Shown here one piece after another: positions 1 through 10,019 of a DNA stretch of 64,000 nucleotides. The translations under genes were made by a program, and so were the position numbers. Source of the stretch: Homalodisca vitripennis (Eukaryota; Arthropoda; Insecta; Hemiptera; Cicadellidae); assembly GCF_021130785.1 (NCBI RefSeq), contig NC_060208.1, forward strand, positions 169,936,501 to 170,000,500, in the 5' to 3' direction. The notes beneath the pieces are model-generated. The model did no database searches and was not told where the DNA came from. It saw only the letters and a list, made by a program, of their open reading frames with translations. Each line of letters opens with the position of its first letter. The stretch's first letter is position 1.

Positions 1-388
1 GTTATGGTTGGACATGAACCTGTCTACTTCTAGACACCTTGAGTTTAATAAGGCATAAAATTTTTTTTTAAAGTTTTGCTGATGAAATTTCTCTTAATAT
101 TTCTTTCTTCATCATATATTAATATAATGTGCATTGGTTTAAGCTTCCTAATAATGTTTAAATAATAAAAGTTCCGGTAATTTAGGGAGGGTACTTCAAC
201 GAAGAGTGCACTAAAATCAAATGTCGTTAGCGACTCTAACCGTTGTCACTTCACTCTATTATTTTTCTTTTTAATTTATGGATATGTCATATGAACATGT
301 CACATGTTAATATGTCGCATGTTAAAATCTTTTATAGCAGTACTCATCTTGTTTACAACCTTTCATATTCTATTATTTTCTCTTTGTC
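1..388. other. A+T-rich DNA, nothing recognised
   Basis: No coding-like frame, RNA gene or repeat was recognised here. Short ATG/ATGT runs around positions 285-325 are low-complexity. Confidence 0.5.
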
Positions 389-580
389 ATTATGGTTAGT
401 CGTAAAACCAACGTAAAATTATTAGCAAACGCTCAGCCAAATCCCGTGTAGTGACATAGACCACAATTAAACTCCTCCTCATATACAGTAGAAATGAAGC
501 ATCAGGCACAATTCCAAGGTTATAAGTACTATCGTTTTCGCTATATCTTGTGAATAGACAGACTTGCGGTAACGCTCAGT
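389..580 (+). repeat. Dispersed repeat family R1, copy A
   Basis: This copy runs from a TTATGGTTA-like start through the core GCTCAGCCAAATCCCGTG (430-447), GTGACATA, and GAAATGAAGC (491-500), to a short TATCTTGTG/GACAGAC tail and a closing TAACGCTCAG (570-579). The same order of blocks recurs in minus orientation at 9865-10019 and in plus orientation at 42588-42765 and 62968-63165. Repetition of GCTAACGCTCAG at both ends suggests the unit can exist in head-to-tail tandem. It has no coding capacity. It resembles non-autonomous arthropod repeats with a GACAGACAGA tail, but I cannot name the family. Confidence 0.6.
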
Positions 581-1971
581 TAATAACCTGTATGCGTTTA
601 ATGCAATGTATAAATACGATACTAGATTTAGTTACTTTCTAAATTAATACTATATATGTTTTTAAGCTTACTGTTTGATTAATTGTGCCACACAAAATCG
701 GTCAAAAATTAAATATATACTTGACAGTAAGTACAATGGATCACTGACTTTGGAGTAGGCATTCAGTGGAAGGCCAAGTAAACATTTCCATGAAGCGCAC
801 AAAAGTGAACAATGCCTGAATTGTTCATCTAGCTGTGATCCCAACCACTATTACTCAAAAATGCATAGTGGTGAACTTCTTGGTTTGACTATCTGAATAA
901 AATTTGTTTTTTCGATATCGTTGCCACGGTAATCATAATTTCTTTTTTATATAATCAACTGCATTTATTTATAAATACATAATCGGCCAATTTGTGCTCA
1001 TAAAATTTATACATCACCATTTATTATTACTTTCATTGAGCGTTTAATATGTCGAATTCCATTACATTTCTAAGTAGCATAATTATTATATATTAATGTT
1101 TTTCCAATTAACGTATTTCAGATAGTAAATTTACAACTTACAAGTATAAAATTCCTGCATTTCAAAGGAAATATATTTTAGTATTTTAATCACTAGAGTA
1201 GCAAATCCCCTTTTTTAGTGTATACCTTCTTTGATCTGTAATAGGGATTAATCCCTCTTTAGTATATGGTACATACCGATTGGGCTAATATAGATTTTTA
1301 GGATTCTATGTGTTTTTCAAAGAATAACTTATTTAGAAACAGATACCAACACACATTACACAAGTATTTTCCTTCATTGATCCACGATACAAAAATAATA
1401 AACCCATTTAAAATCTTTAAATTTTTTATGCATTTAAGGGTGATTGATACAGAAATGGAATTGCTTCAATTCTTAAACGTCGTTAATCGTATTATAAACT
1501 ACAAAAATATTTTCCAAATTATTTAATTTTAAATTACTTATTCCGTATAAAATCTTTTAAGCATTTAGAAATGTTTGATAAATATTAGTGTGTTTAATCT
1601 CATATAATTTTCATTATTGCGTTCAAACAAGAATAAAAACTTATACATTCATGATGGAATATGAATATAAATGTCGGTTTATGCCGTGTTGCCGCATAAC
1701 AAATTATTATTCGAGACTTGTATAAAGATATAAAATGTGTACCACATTTTTTCATCTAATGTACAAATGTAAAGAAAAATCTATTATAATGAAGTACAAA
1801 TATGGAAACAGTAAAATAGTTTTACCCACCACGTTTCTTTTTCTCTCATGAAGGCTTATAGGTATTAACACATCGATTATGACTTTAATCCGATATAATA
1901 TTATGACGTGAAGATTATGTTTAGGCCATCAGGTTAGGTACATTACAGCCATAAAATTTGCTCTAAAAATG

Positions 1972-1975
<4 letters not shown>
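581..1975. other. A+T-rich DNA, nothing recognised
   Basis: Only short, low-complexity open frames occur, such as the 72-codon Phe/Asn/Ile-rich frame at 1308-1526, whose composition is what background A+T-rich DNA gives. No splice-bounded exon or repeat was seen. Confidence 0.5.

Positions 1976-2016
<41 letters not shown>
1976..2016. repeat. (TA)n microsatellite
   Basis: A pure AT/TA dinucleotide run of about 41 bp, with no recognisable mobile-element end beside it. Confidence 0.95.
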
Positions 2017-2018
<2 letters not shown>

Positions 2019-3289
2019 TTCATCTCAGACTTATGACGCTGCAGTAACAGCAAGGTGAACTGAATTAATATACTAACTCAGCTTTCCCATATTAAGTATA
2101 CTTATATATGTAGTATAATAGTTTTATTTAATTTATTTAAAGAAATTTCATTTTAAAAATGTTTCCTTAATTTCGTTCAAAATAATAGTATAATCCAATA
2201 ATACTACCAATACATGTAAGCTTGCTATACAGTGTTTCACAACTTCACAATACCCTGCACGGATTATTATGCACCGACATTACCGTGTGGATTGATTGCA
2301 CTGACGAGTTCTGGTATACATTTGATAATGGATTCATTACATGATGCTAAAATGTGTTACCATGTTTTCGCTTCCTGTCGATCCATCATTTCACGTTTGG
2401 TGTAATTAAACGACAAACATGCAGTATCATCCATTAATTTACAGCTTTCCTTACGTGTGTGTACAATGAAATCTTATGGGTGTCTATCAAACTTCTCTAT
2501 ATAATTTATCAGGTCAAAATTGTATACAAAGTATAATTATTATACTGAGTACCATTCATTAATAAACCTGTAGTTATTCCTGTAATAAACCTTACTCCTG
2601 AGAATAGCAGTTTTATTACATTTTTATAACATCCAAATTGTATTTGGCTGTATCATTATATAACATTAATATAATTTAAAATAATTTATATTCATCTTTA
2701 ATACAGCCTTCTTCTACTTTCCAGTCACGTTTTTTGTAAAAGAATTTTCTTTCGTACATTTTTTTACAGGAAGTCATAAAATGAAAACTTTATACATTCC
2801 ACTCACTGTACTGATGACTTTCTTATACAGTAGAAAAAACTAAGAAATAATCTGTTATGAAGCATAAAGCCTACTAATAGTTAGACGATAATTTAAATTT
2901 TTTTTAGAGTGGACAGTCTTGAAAAGACTAAAACATGACAGAGCATTACGGAAAGTATTTTTCAACAGCAAGTCGTTATGTTACAAAGAGGTGCGGCTTC
3001 CAATCCATTAGTTACATCGGCTCGCACCGGTATCTGGCGCCCCAACATCCACACGCAGATATCCACGCCATTGTGGCTTCCATTCTCTTTGTCTGTTCTT
3101 TACGAGTCACATCCTCTAAGGGTTGATTTTAAGAGGTGTCTGCTATTGTGGTGTGTAGTATACTCTTCAACGGTGATTACGTTTCAAGAGATTTTGGCTC
3201 ATGGTGCGTTTATGAAATAATTTTAAAGCTAATTTTGATTGTATAAAATTTGTAATGTTTAAGTCGGAGCTTGTACTGGTTACTTGTTA
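2017..3289. other. A+T-rich DNA with a GC-elevated patch at 2985-3125
   Basis: Most of the stretch is featureless. At 2985-3125 the base composition rises clearly, with CpG-containing words such as GGCTCGCACCGG. Two plus-strand frames and one minus-strand frame stay open there, so the open frames do not identify a coding strand. The patch shares TAGTTACATCG with another GC-elevated patch near 33465, which may point to a shared old repeat. No product can be assigned. Confidence 0.35.
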
Positions 3290-3429
3290 ACTTATTTACA
3301 TTTAAACACGTAAACCAATATTTAAAACTTTTATTTTGTGAGGTGCCTGACGAAGATAGCCTTGCTATCGGAAGGCCTCACGAAAATAAAAGTTTTAATA
3401 TTGGTTTATGTGTTTAAATGTAAATAAGT
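3290..3429. repeat. Foldback (near-perfect inverted repeat) with hammerhead-like centre
   Basis: The left arm ACTTATTTACATTTAAACAC and the right arm GTGTTTAAATGTAAATAAGT are exact reverse complements, and pairing continues inward with few mismatches through AATAAAAGTTTTAAATATTGG-like sequence and GTGAGG/CCTCAC. The centre reads CTGACGA (3347-3353), then a perfect 6-bp hairpin GATAGC-CTT-GCTATC (3355-3369), then GGAAGG. The CTGANGA-stem-GAA order is that of a hammerhead ribozyme core, though the second strand is GGAAGG rather than the canonical GAAA. A one-armed relative lies at 34515-34585 in minus orientation. Confidence 0.8.
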
Positions 3430-5216
3430 ATAACATTTGTTTCGTAAAATTTACAGCTAAAGATTGCAAGGAATTATGATTGATAATTTGTATTCCATGA
3501 ACTTATTGGATGTTGTATTTAATAAGTTTAAATTGCATATACTCCGTTCTGTGTTTAAAAATCAATTAATGTATTTGATTCAATTACCTCAGCTTAAAAA
3601 AGTTATATTCATTTTGTAAACATGTTTTCAATAACATTTTAAGGTTAAATAAAAACAATTTATCCCTCAATAAAACCTTTGATTTATTATTTGTAGTATT
3701 TTGTATTTATAATTATAAATAAATGTAGTTCCTTTACGCATTAGTTTTAAATTTCCATAGTAATACGCGTATTACAACTTAAACGTTTAAAGCAGTATTT
3801 AAACTTATTCTTTAGCTATTATCCTAAAGAATATAGGTCAGATTCAATGTATAAACCTTCCTTAATGTAATTATAAAATCTAAATGACAGCAGTGTCTAT
3901 AAGGTAACATTTAAATTAAGTCTATAAAGGAGGATCAAGTCTTGTTTGTGTCCGCACCTCGTTTTATATGTATAGTCGGTATTTTACTGATATGGACACC
4001 ACTCATTCCGATACATATCAGAGATCCTTGCTAAGACTAGGGTCCATATAATAAATGTATGATAAGAAGATTAGGCTAGTTAATTTCAGGCCATATTTAA
4101 AGGTGTTGTATGGTGAATGTTGAATGACTCGATATGTCATTTAAGAAATTAGTGTATTAGATTGTTAATAGAATACTTAGTTGTTTTCTAATACAACTGA
4201 TTAAAGAATATACGTATTTACTGCACACATGATTTAAGATTAAAACATGTTTTTTCCTTATGGATTGTGTTTATCTGAAGTTTTGACTGCATCTTTTTGT
4301 TTGTGACTTACTTACAGTAAGCATAACTTACTTATGAAGTTGCTCATATGTGAACATCTCGACTTGATACCTAATGTGAAGTCTTGGAGTTTTCGTGCTA
4401 CTCTAGAAGTTTGTTCAATCAAATGTTTTAATATTTATTGCTCACAATGGTTTAAGTTTTCATTTAACGTTTTAACTTCGATACTCAATTATAATCTCGT
4501 AAAGTGTTTTTTAAATATTCGGTAAATAAAGCTAAATACCGAGCGATTTCGACAAAGATAAAAAGTATAATTACTATTGAGCGTAACCTAAATTTATACA
4601 ATGTTGTATTATTTTATATGATATACTGAACATAACTTATCGTATAAAATGAAAGTGTTTAGGAAATTACCAGGAATAACTTGTGGTCTATGAGCACAAT
4701 AGATGTTATGCGGCTTTCTTAAGTATGCGAGGAATGTTCGATATACTTTTTTTAGAATGCATAAATAACAACAATAATAATAATAATAATAATATAATTG
4801 GTTAAAACCAATGATATTCCACGTGTAACATTTGAAACAATACTTATCAGACTATATTTGTTTCATGTGACTGATGGCCAATGTTGAAGAAATATGCTTT
4901 CTTCATTTTTAAAACATATTATGTACAATATTTCAGAACTAAGTGTTGAGTAAATCTTGCATGTTTTTTAATTATAATTTTCAACAAAATTGAAAAGATT
5001 TTTTTTTATCCTCAAAACAATGACTTTATTTCTCTTTGCTGATTCTACCTCTGTTTTATATTTTTTTAATTTTGTGGATGCCATCCTTTTCTTCATTGCA
5101 CTAGTATTTTTGGATCACTGTGAGCACATGAACACACAGACCATCGTACAGATATTTATAAATCCCCCAGCAAGACAAAAGTGAAATTTTTTACTCAGTG
5201 ATAGGTCTCTACTAAG
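3430..5216. other. A+T-rich DNA, nothing recognised
   Basis: No gene, tRNA or transposon end was seen. The 63-64 codon frames at 4334-4525 and 4990-5184 are Phe/Leu/Ile-rich frames of the type produced by background composition. A short (AAT)n run is annotated separately. Confidence 0.5.
4766..4793. repeat. (AAT)n microsatellite
   Basis: An imperfect CAA/AAT trinucleotide run about nine units long. Confidence 0.85.
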
Positions 5217-5415
5217 CTCAGTCTAATTCTATGGTTGGTCATGCACCATCATAAAACTCATTTATATCTCTGTAGAAATTACAAGTTTGAAGATTAAACC
5301 TTTTTGATATCATTGCCCACTTATTACATTTACATTTTTGTATATGTAACAAGTAGAAAATGCTCAGCCAAGTGCTAACACTATATGCTCAGGTAATTAA
5401 AATGACAATGAGCGG
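5217..5415 (+). repeat. Possible diverged, rearranged copy of repeat R1
   Basis: It contains TATGGTTGGTCATGCACCAT followed by ACTCATTTATATCTCTGTAG, which match the middle of the other R1 copies, and then TGCTCAGCCAAGTG (5361-5374), which matches the R1 core. The block order is shuffled compared with the better copies, so this is either a decayed tandem or a chance resemblance. It abuts the 5' end of the Kolobok-like element. Confidence 0.35.
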
Positions 5416-5429
5416 GCGGTGTTCTTTAA

Positions 5430-6924
5430 GGGGACCCGGACAGTAAAAATTTGGTAAAAATTACGTTTTCACTTTTATATTTATTTTTGTAGACAATTTT
5501 CTTGTGAACATTTTGATATACAACACTTTATATTTTAAATTTTATTAGCACTCGTAAAAAAATAAATTCGAAAGTGTGTTTACGTAAATATGGAAAGGAA
5601 ACAACACCTCATAACTGAGCAACGCAACTTATTTGTTATAGTACTCATTACTTTATCAGTAAAAGAGATTGATGCCTTATGGAGCAGATGTCCTAATAGA
5701 CAAATTAGAGTGTATTGGACACATACAAACGCGGATGGGTACTAGGGTACGCAAACTAAAGTCCTATAATAATTCCATAAAACTTGCTGATTGGTAAACC
5801 ACTGAATAGTAAAAACCGCCTTTCATCAAGTGCTATAGACTAGCTCCAGGCCTATTATGGCCAAGCCATAAGAAGGAGCAATACAGTTGAAGAGATGAAG
5901 CAAGGAATATGGGCTATATTTCATCACAAGTCATCCAGTGATGAAAATCCTCAACGTGGTCTTTGCCCAAAAGGCGCTGAAAGTTGGTGCAAGTATCAAC
6001 GATCTCTTGTAACTGGTGAGACATACAAATATAAAAATAATGTCCCCTCAGTTATTATATGGAGTTTATTAGGCCAGAGTTTAGGAGCCTGTCAGATCCT
6101 GATCTCTTGAAAAAGTGTTTACACAAAAAGACCTAAAAACCTAACGAAAATGTAAATAGTGTGATATGGGCTCGCCTCCCAAAAACTGGATTTGTGGGTA
6201 TAAAGACCTTACATTTTGGAGTTTATGAAGCCGTTTCAACTTTTAATATCGGACAGATTACTAAATGTAAGGTCCTACAGAAATTGGGCATTTCAATTGG
6301 CAAAAACACTGTTTCTACAATGAAATTACTAGACACACCGAGACGCTTTGAAATTCAATGCGCGCTTCTGCTGAATTATAGAAAAGGGCAAGGCAGACCA
6401 AGAGGCAATCTAAAAGGAAACTGGAGGACAAGGAAGAAGACACAGACAATCCAAGTTATGGGGCTGGCCTGTTTTAAACACAATTTGTAAGTAAAATCTG
6501 TTTTTTTACAACATTGAAATGGTACGCATTACTTTAAATCGCGATTCCCGAAAGTTGCATTTTTTTACATTGTGGAACACTTTTTTCAAAAACCATTTGA
6601 GATATCAGACTGAAATTTTTACCACATATTCTAGGCTATTATTTGAACACTTTAACAATGAGGATTTGTTAATTAGCACATTAGTTAATATTTTATAAAA
6701 TATTATATGTGAAATTTTAAGTAAAAAATTAGCAGCATATAAAAAAAATTTTAAATTTTTTAAAACAAATGTGTATTTTTTTAAATCCCTGTGTTAAAGT
6801 GTACTAATAAATGTCAAAGAATGTGTGGTAAAAATTTCATTTGGATATCACTAATAGATTTTGAAGAAAGTGATCCACAAAATACACAATTTAACATTAG
6901 CGTAATAGGACTATCCGGGTCCCC
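5430..6924 (+). mobile_element. Kolobok-like DNA transposon, decayed, TTAA target duplication
   Basis: The element is 1495 bp long and flanked by TTAA on both sides (5426-5429 and 6925-6928). Its termini are inverted: the left end reads GGGGACCCGGACAGT and the reverse complement of the right end reads GGGGACCCGGATAGT, 14 of 15 matching. A TTAA duplication with ends starting in RGG is the known signature of the Kolobok superfamily. The inside carries fragments of a transposase of the 'Mutator-like transposase domain' type (PF20700, from memory) on the plus strand. The flanks inside the TIRs are A+T-rich and non-coding. The transposase is interrupted by stops and lacks its N-terminal part, so the copy cannot be autonomous. 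Confidence 0.75.
5708..6490 (+). pseudogene. Kolobok-type transposase remnant
   Basis: Three blocks can be read. The first, 5708-5790, gives ECIGHIQTRMGTRVRKLKS followed by KLAD, then stops. The second, 5895-6110, gives an open frame with IWAIFHHKSSSDE and the strongly conserved CPKGAESWCKYQRS, where the family has the H/C-rich CPxGxxSWCxY motif. The third, 6161-6490, gives IWARLPKTGFVGIKTLHFGV, then YEAVSTFNIG and KLGISIGKNT, the family's C-terminal signature. It ends in a basic tail and, in another frame, a YGAG-type ending. Separate frames and internal stops show at least two frameshifts plus an N-terminal deletion. In intact relatives this DDE-type enzyme excises and reinserts the element at TTAA sites. 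The assignment rests on recalled family motifs. Confidence 0.75.
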
Positions 6925-6928
6925 TTAA

Positions 6929-8631
6929 GAAGTCTCTTAATTAGGACTATATGCAACGGTACGAAATGTCCACCTATTTACTATTCAAGAGATGTATCGA
7001 GGACGGTGTCTGGCTAGGAATTGAGCAAAATGCATTGTCTGCTTTGTAGTCTAGGTCGCGCGAACACTTTAGTTCTTACCCTTGATGGTGTAAAACAGAG
7101 TCAACCAACCATCGCAAATGTTCCTGGTTTTAGTACTGTTATGACAAATAATTCTAAAAGTGGTTTCGGGAATGGGCATTACAGAAGTAAATAATAGGGC
7201 TTTTGATGATATATTAGAAAGCAATCTTGATTTATTATAGTGGTTAAAACGACAAATAATAAGAATAAGGCATTAACTGTAAATAATTACATGGATATGT
7301 AAGTAATCTGCTACATAAATATGTATTTACAATATGGAGAAGAAATATACACGAATTATTTTGTTATTGGTTATGTGTTAACATTGAGTGGAACATCATA
7401 ATATACCCAAGTTTAAACAAATCGTATACCATATTACAATTAATACGAAATGTAGCCTAATTTCAACTTAACTGAAATGGAAAAGTTTACTACTTAGCGT
7501 TAACCGAGTCTAGTAATTAAGCTAGTAAAGCTAGTAATTATTAGCTTTTATAATAATTGCTTACCCTGATAAAGATTTATTTTAGTGCAATTTACATATC
7601 TATCACTCCTTTCTTTTAGTATTTACGTTTTCCATATCGTACTATCCACCTGTTTCCTATTCGTGGTTGTGACGCTTGTGCTCTGGTTAATTAAAATATG
7701 CATAAAGGCACTTTTTAGAATACAATGTAATGCGTTTAATATAGATTTATCGACCAGCAGAATGACAAAAATCAGCAAATTTTAAAATAAGGCTTGCTGA
7801 GTAAATATTTTTAACTGTTTACGTAACTTTATGAACAATATTTTTGTTTTTACATTTAAGAGAACAACGACTACAAATTAAAACATAATAATTCATCTCC
7901 AATATTATGGAACCCACCTTTCAAGTTAATAAATATCTTAGAACGCTCAAAAATTTTATTTTTATTTTGTTTCGTTTTAGGAGTACAAAAATTGTTTAAA
8001 GTATATACACATGACCAAAATTACGTTTCAATGAATATGCTACTATCTTTGTTACTAAGCCAAACGTATTTAAGTTTCGTTTTATCACTATAAATAATGA
8101 TCTTCATACCAAATCTTCCAAAAATATGTTCAAAATTCACTTTTAATTAAAGTTGCATATAACAAAACATATTCATACTGTAATAATTACACATTTCAAT
8201 TTCAAAATACTATTTGTTACAATATATTTATTCCACAATGTTATATACTTATGAATAACATCGTTCGTGGTGTGCTACAAACAGTTATGCTAGTAGTATT
8301 ATCTAACTTTTACATAGAAGGCAGCACTGACAAATTCATACCAATATTTTACTTTATATACTTAAAATTACTCTCCCTTCACATTGAAGGACGGCATATT
8401 TACAATTGCAGGACGATAAAAAAACGAAACCGAATAGAAAAAAAGAAAAGGAAATAATTTTTTGTATTCCTAAAATTAACTAAGAAAATAAAATAAAAGC
8501 AGAGACTGTAAAGCACGGTTATACTGTGTAATGTTTCATTTTTACAGATATTCATACATTTGATTAACTATTAAGGAAGGTCCAAGCAATGAAAGTAGCT
8601 AGGTAGCCCGTATCTTTAAAGCAGTCGAGCT
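6929..8631. other. A+T-rich DNA, nothing recognised
   Basis: No coding-like block was seen. The open frames at 7585-7785 and 8251-8457 are hydrophobic or Lys-rich low-complexity translations without splice context. Confidence 0.5.
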
Positions 8632-8960
8632 CGCATATGCATTGACGGATTTTGTTGAAATAAGTACAGTTTGAATTTTAATAACATTTTCCTAATAGTT
8701 GGTACCTTGTAAATCTTTTATAACTGATGTAATATAGCTAATTTCTATCAGAAGACAAGATGTTTCCTATTTCTGATTCGTGCTAGCGTAACTTTAAAAG
8801 TTATTTTGTATGCCTATGCTTTGACAGATTTAGTTGAAACTGGTACTTTTGGAATTGCAATAAACTTTTCCAAATAATTGGTTCCTAGTAAATTTGTTAT
8901 AACTATACTGGTTTTTTTTCCTTTGAAAATTTCCATCAGACGCCATTTTGTTATTATTAA
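8632..8960. repeat. Diverged tandem duplication, about 180-bp offset
   Basis: Two neighbouring blocks share an ordered series of words. The first (8632-8775) has GCATATGCATTGACGGATTT, GTTGAAAT and GTTGGTACCTTGTAAATC. The second (8812-8955) has GCCTATGCTTTGACAGATTT, GTTGAAAC and ATTGGTTCCTAGTAAATT, both followed by TTATAACT and ATTTC-TATCAGA-like sequence. The frames open on both strands across the second block are a by-product. This is an old local duplication or an ageing satellite remnant. Confidence 0.6.
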
Positions 8961-9864
8961 AGAAAATACCACTATTTTTTCTTCTTACCTTTTCAAATCT
9001 ATGTGCCAATTTTGGTTCTTTAGCTTTACTAGTTTTAGAGATTATATTTTGTTCCACTAGTGTAGTCACTTAGTGGAAATTGTAAAAAGTTATTCTTAAT
9101 TATTAGCTTAAAATCACACATAAAATCTTAAAATGCACAGACAGCCAACCTTTTTGGTACACTATGTATACAGCACTTTAACAACAGTATTCTCATGAAT
9201 TGAATGTTACTTTAATAATTCTAAAGAATTATCTAAAGAATAGCATATCTCGTACACACTATTCTGATATATTAATAAACATGAAATAAGATAAAACTAT
9301 ACCGTAAAATAAGTTAAGTATACATCGCCTCAAGAGAGCGTCTTTCATAAAAGTCCCCGTCAGCTTTTTACTGAAATTCAAAGTGAACGAGGTGCAATGT
9401 TAATTAATTACACGTTTGTGGTCGCTGAGCTACCATTACGGAATGAAAGAAAGTCTGAAGAGGGCTGCGAAATAAGGATAGGGGGAAGGATAGGAACCAA
9501 TGTTACGCGAGAATGGACTTAATGGATTGGAATGCGGTCTTTTATTCAGTCCCTTAATGACTTTGGGGAGTAAAAAGTGCTGAAACTTTATTTATAAAGC
9601 AAATTTATTATAAGCTATCTGTTATTTCATTGTAATTATGAAGATAATGCTCACCAGACGTTCGTGTCAGCTAACAATACGTTTCAACGTTTAAAGTCCC
9701 ATATTCATATTAAGTGCATATTTATTGTATAGACATACGAGAATTTGTAATTATATATAATAAATGTAGGTTTGGATGTAATTTATATCCTCCTACTTAA
9801 AATTATAATAATATACTCTAAATTGTATTTTAAATCTTGTGATGTAGTTAGAAATCCTACACAG
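8961..9864. other. A+T-rich DNA with a slightly GC-raised block at 9320-9510
   Basis: Around 9312-9515 a plus-strand frame of about 66 codons is open without ATG at its start and contains segments such as LFTEIQSERGAM and GCEIRIGGRIGTNVTREWT. Composition is less A+T-biased than its surroundings. There is no clear splice acceptor or donor, and I do not recognise a family. It could be a short conserved non-coding block or a TE scrap. Confidence 0.3.
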
Positions 9865-10019
9865 GATATTAATCCAATTAACATATAAACTTGAAATTTT
9901 GCATTAAGATTCATTTCTACAAAAAAACTGAGTTCGATATTGATGCATGTCACTACACGGGATTTGGATGATCATTAGTAAATATTTTTACATTGGTCTC
10001 ATGGGTAACCATCATAACA
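9865..10019 (-). repeat. Dispersed repeat family R1, copy B
   Basis: Read on the minus strand this gives TTATGATGGTTACCCATGAG, then CAATGTAAAAATATTTACTA, the core CATCCAAATCCCGTGTAG, TGACATGCATCA, and a GAAATGAATCTTAATGCAAA-type block. It matches copies A, C and E in order and spacing. It has no coding capacity. Confidence 0.65.

Noticed and set aside
8830..9069. 79-codon minus frame overlapping a 60-codon plus frame
   Set aside because: Both lie over the second unit of the diverged duplication and have background composition.
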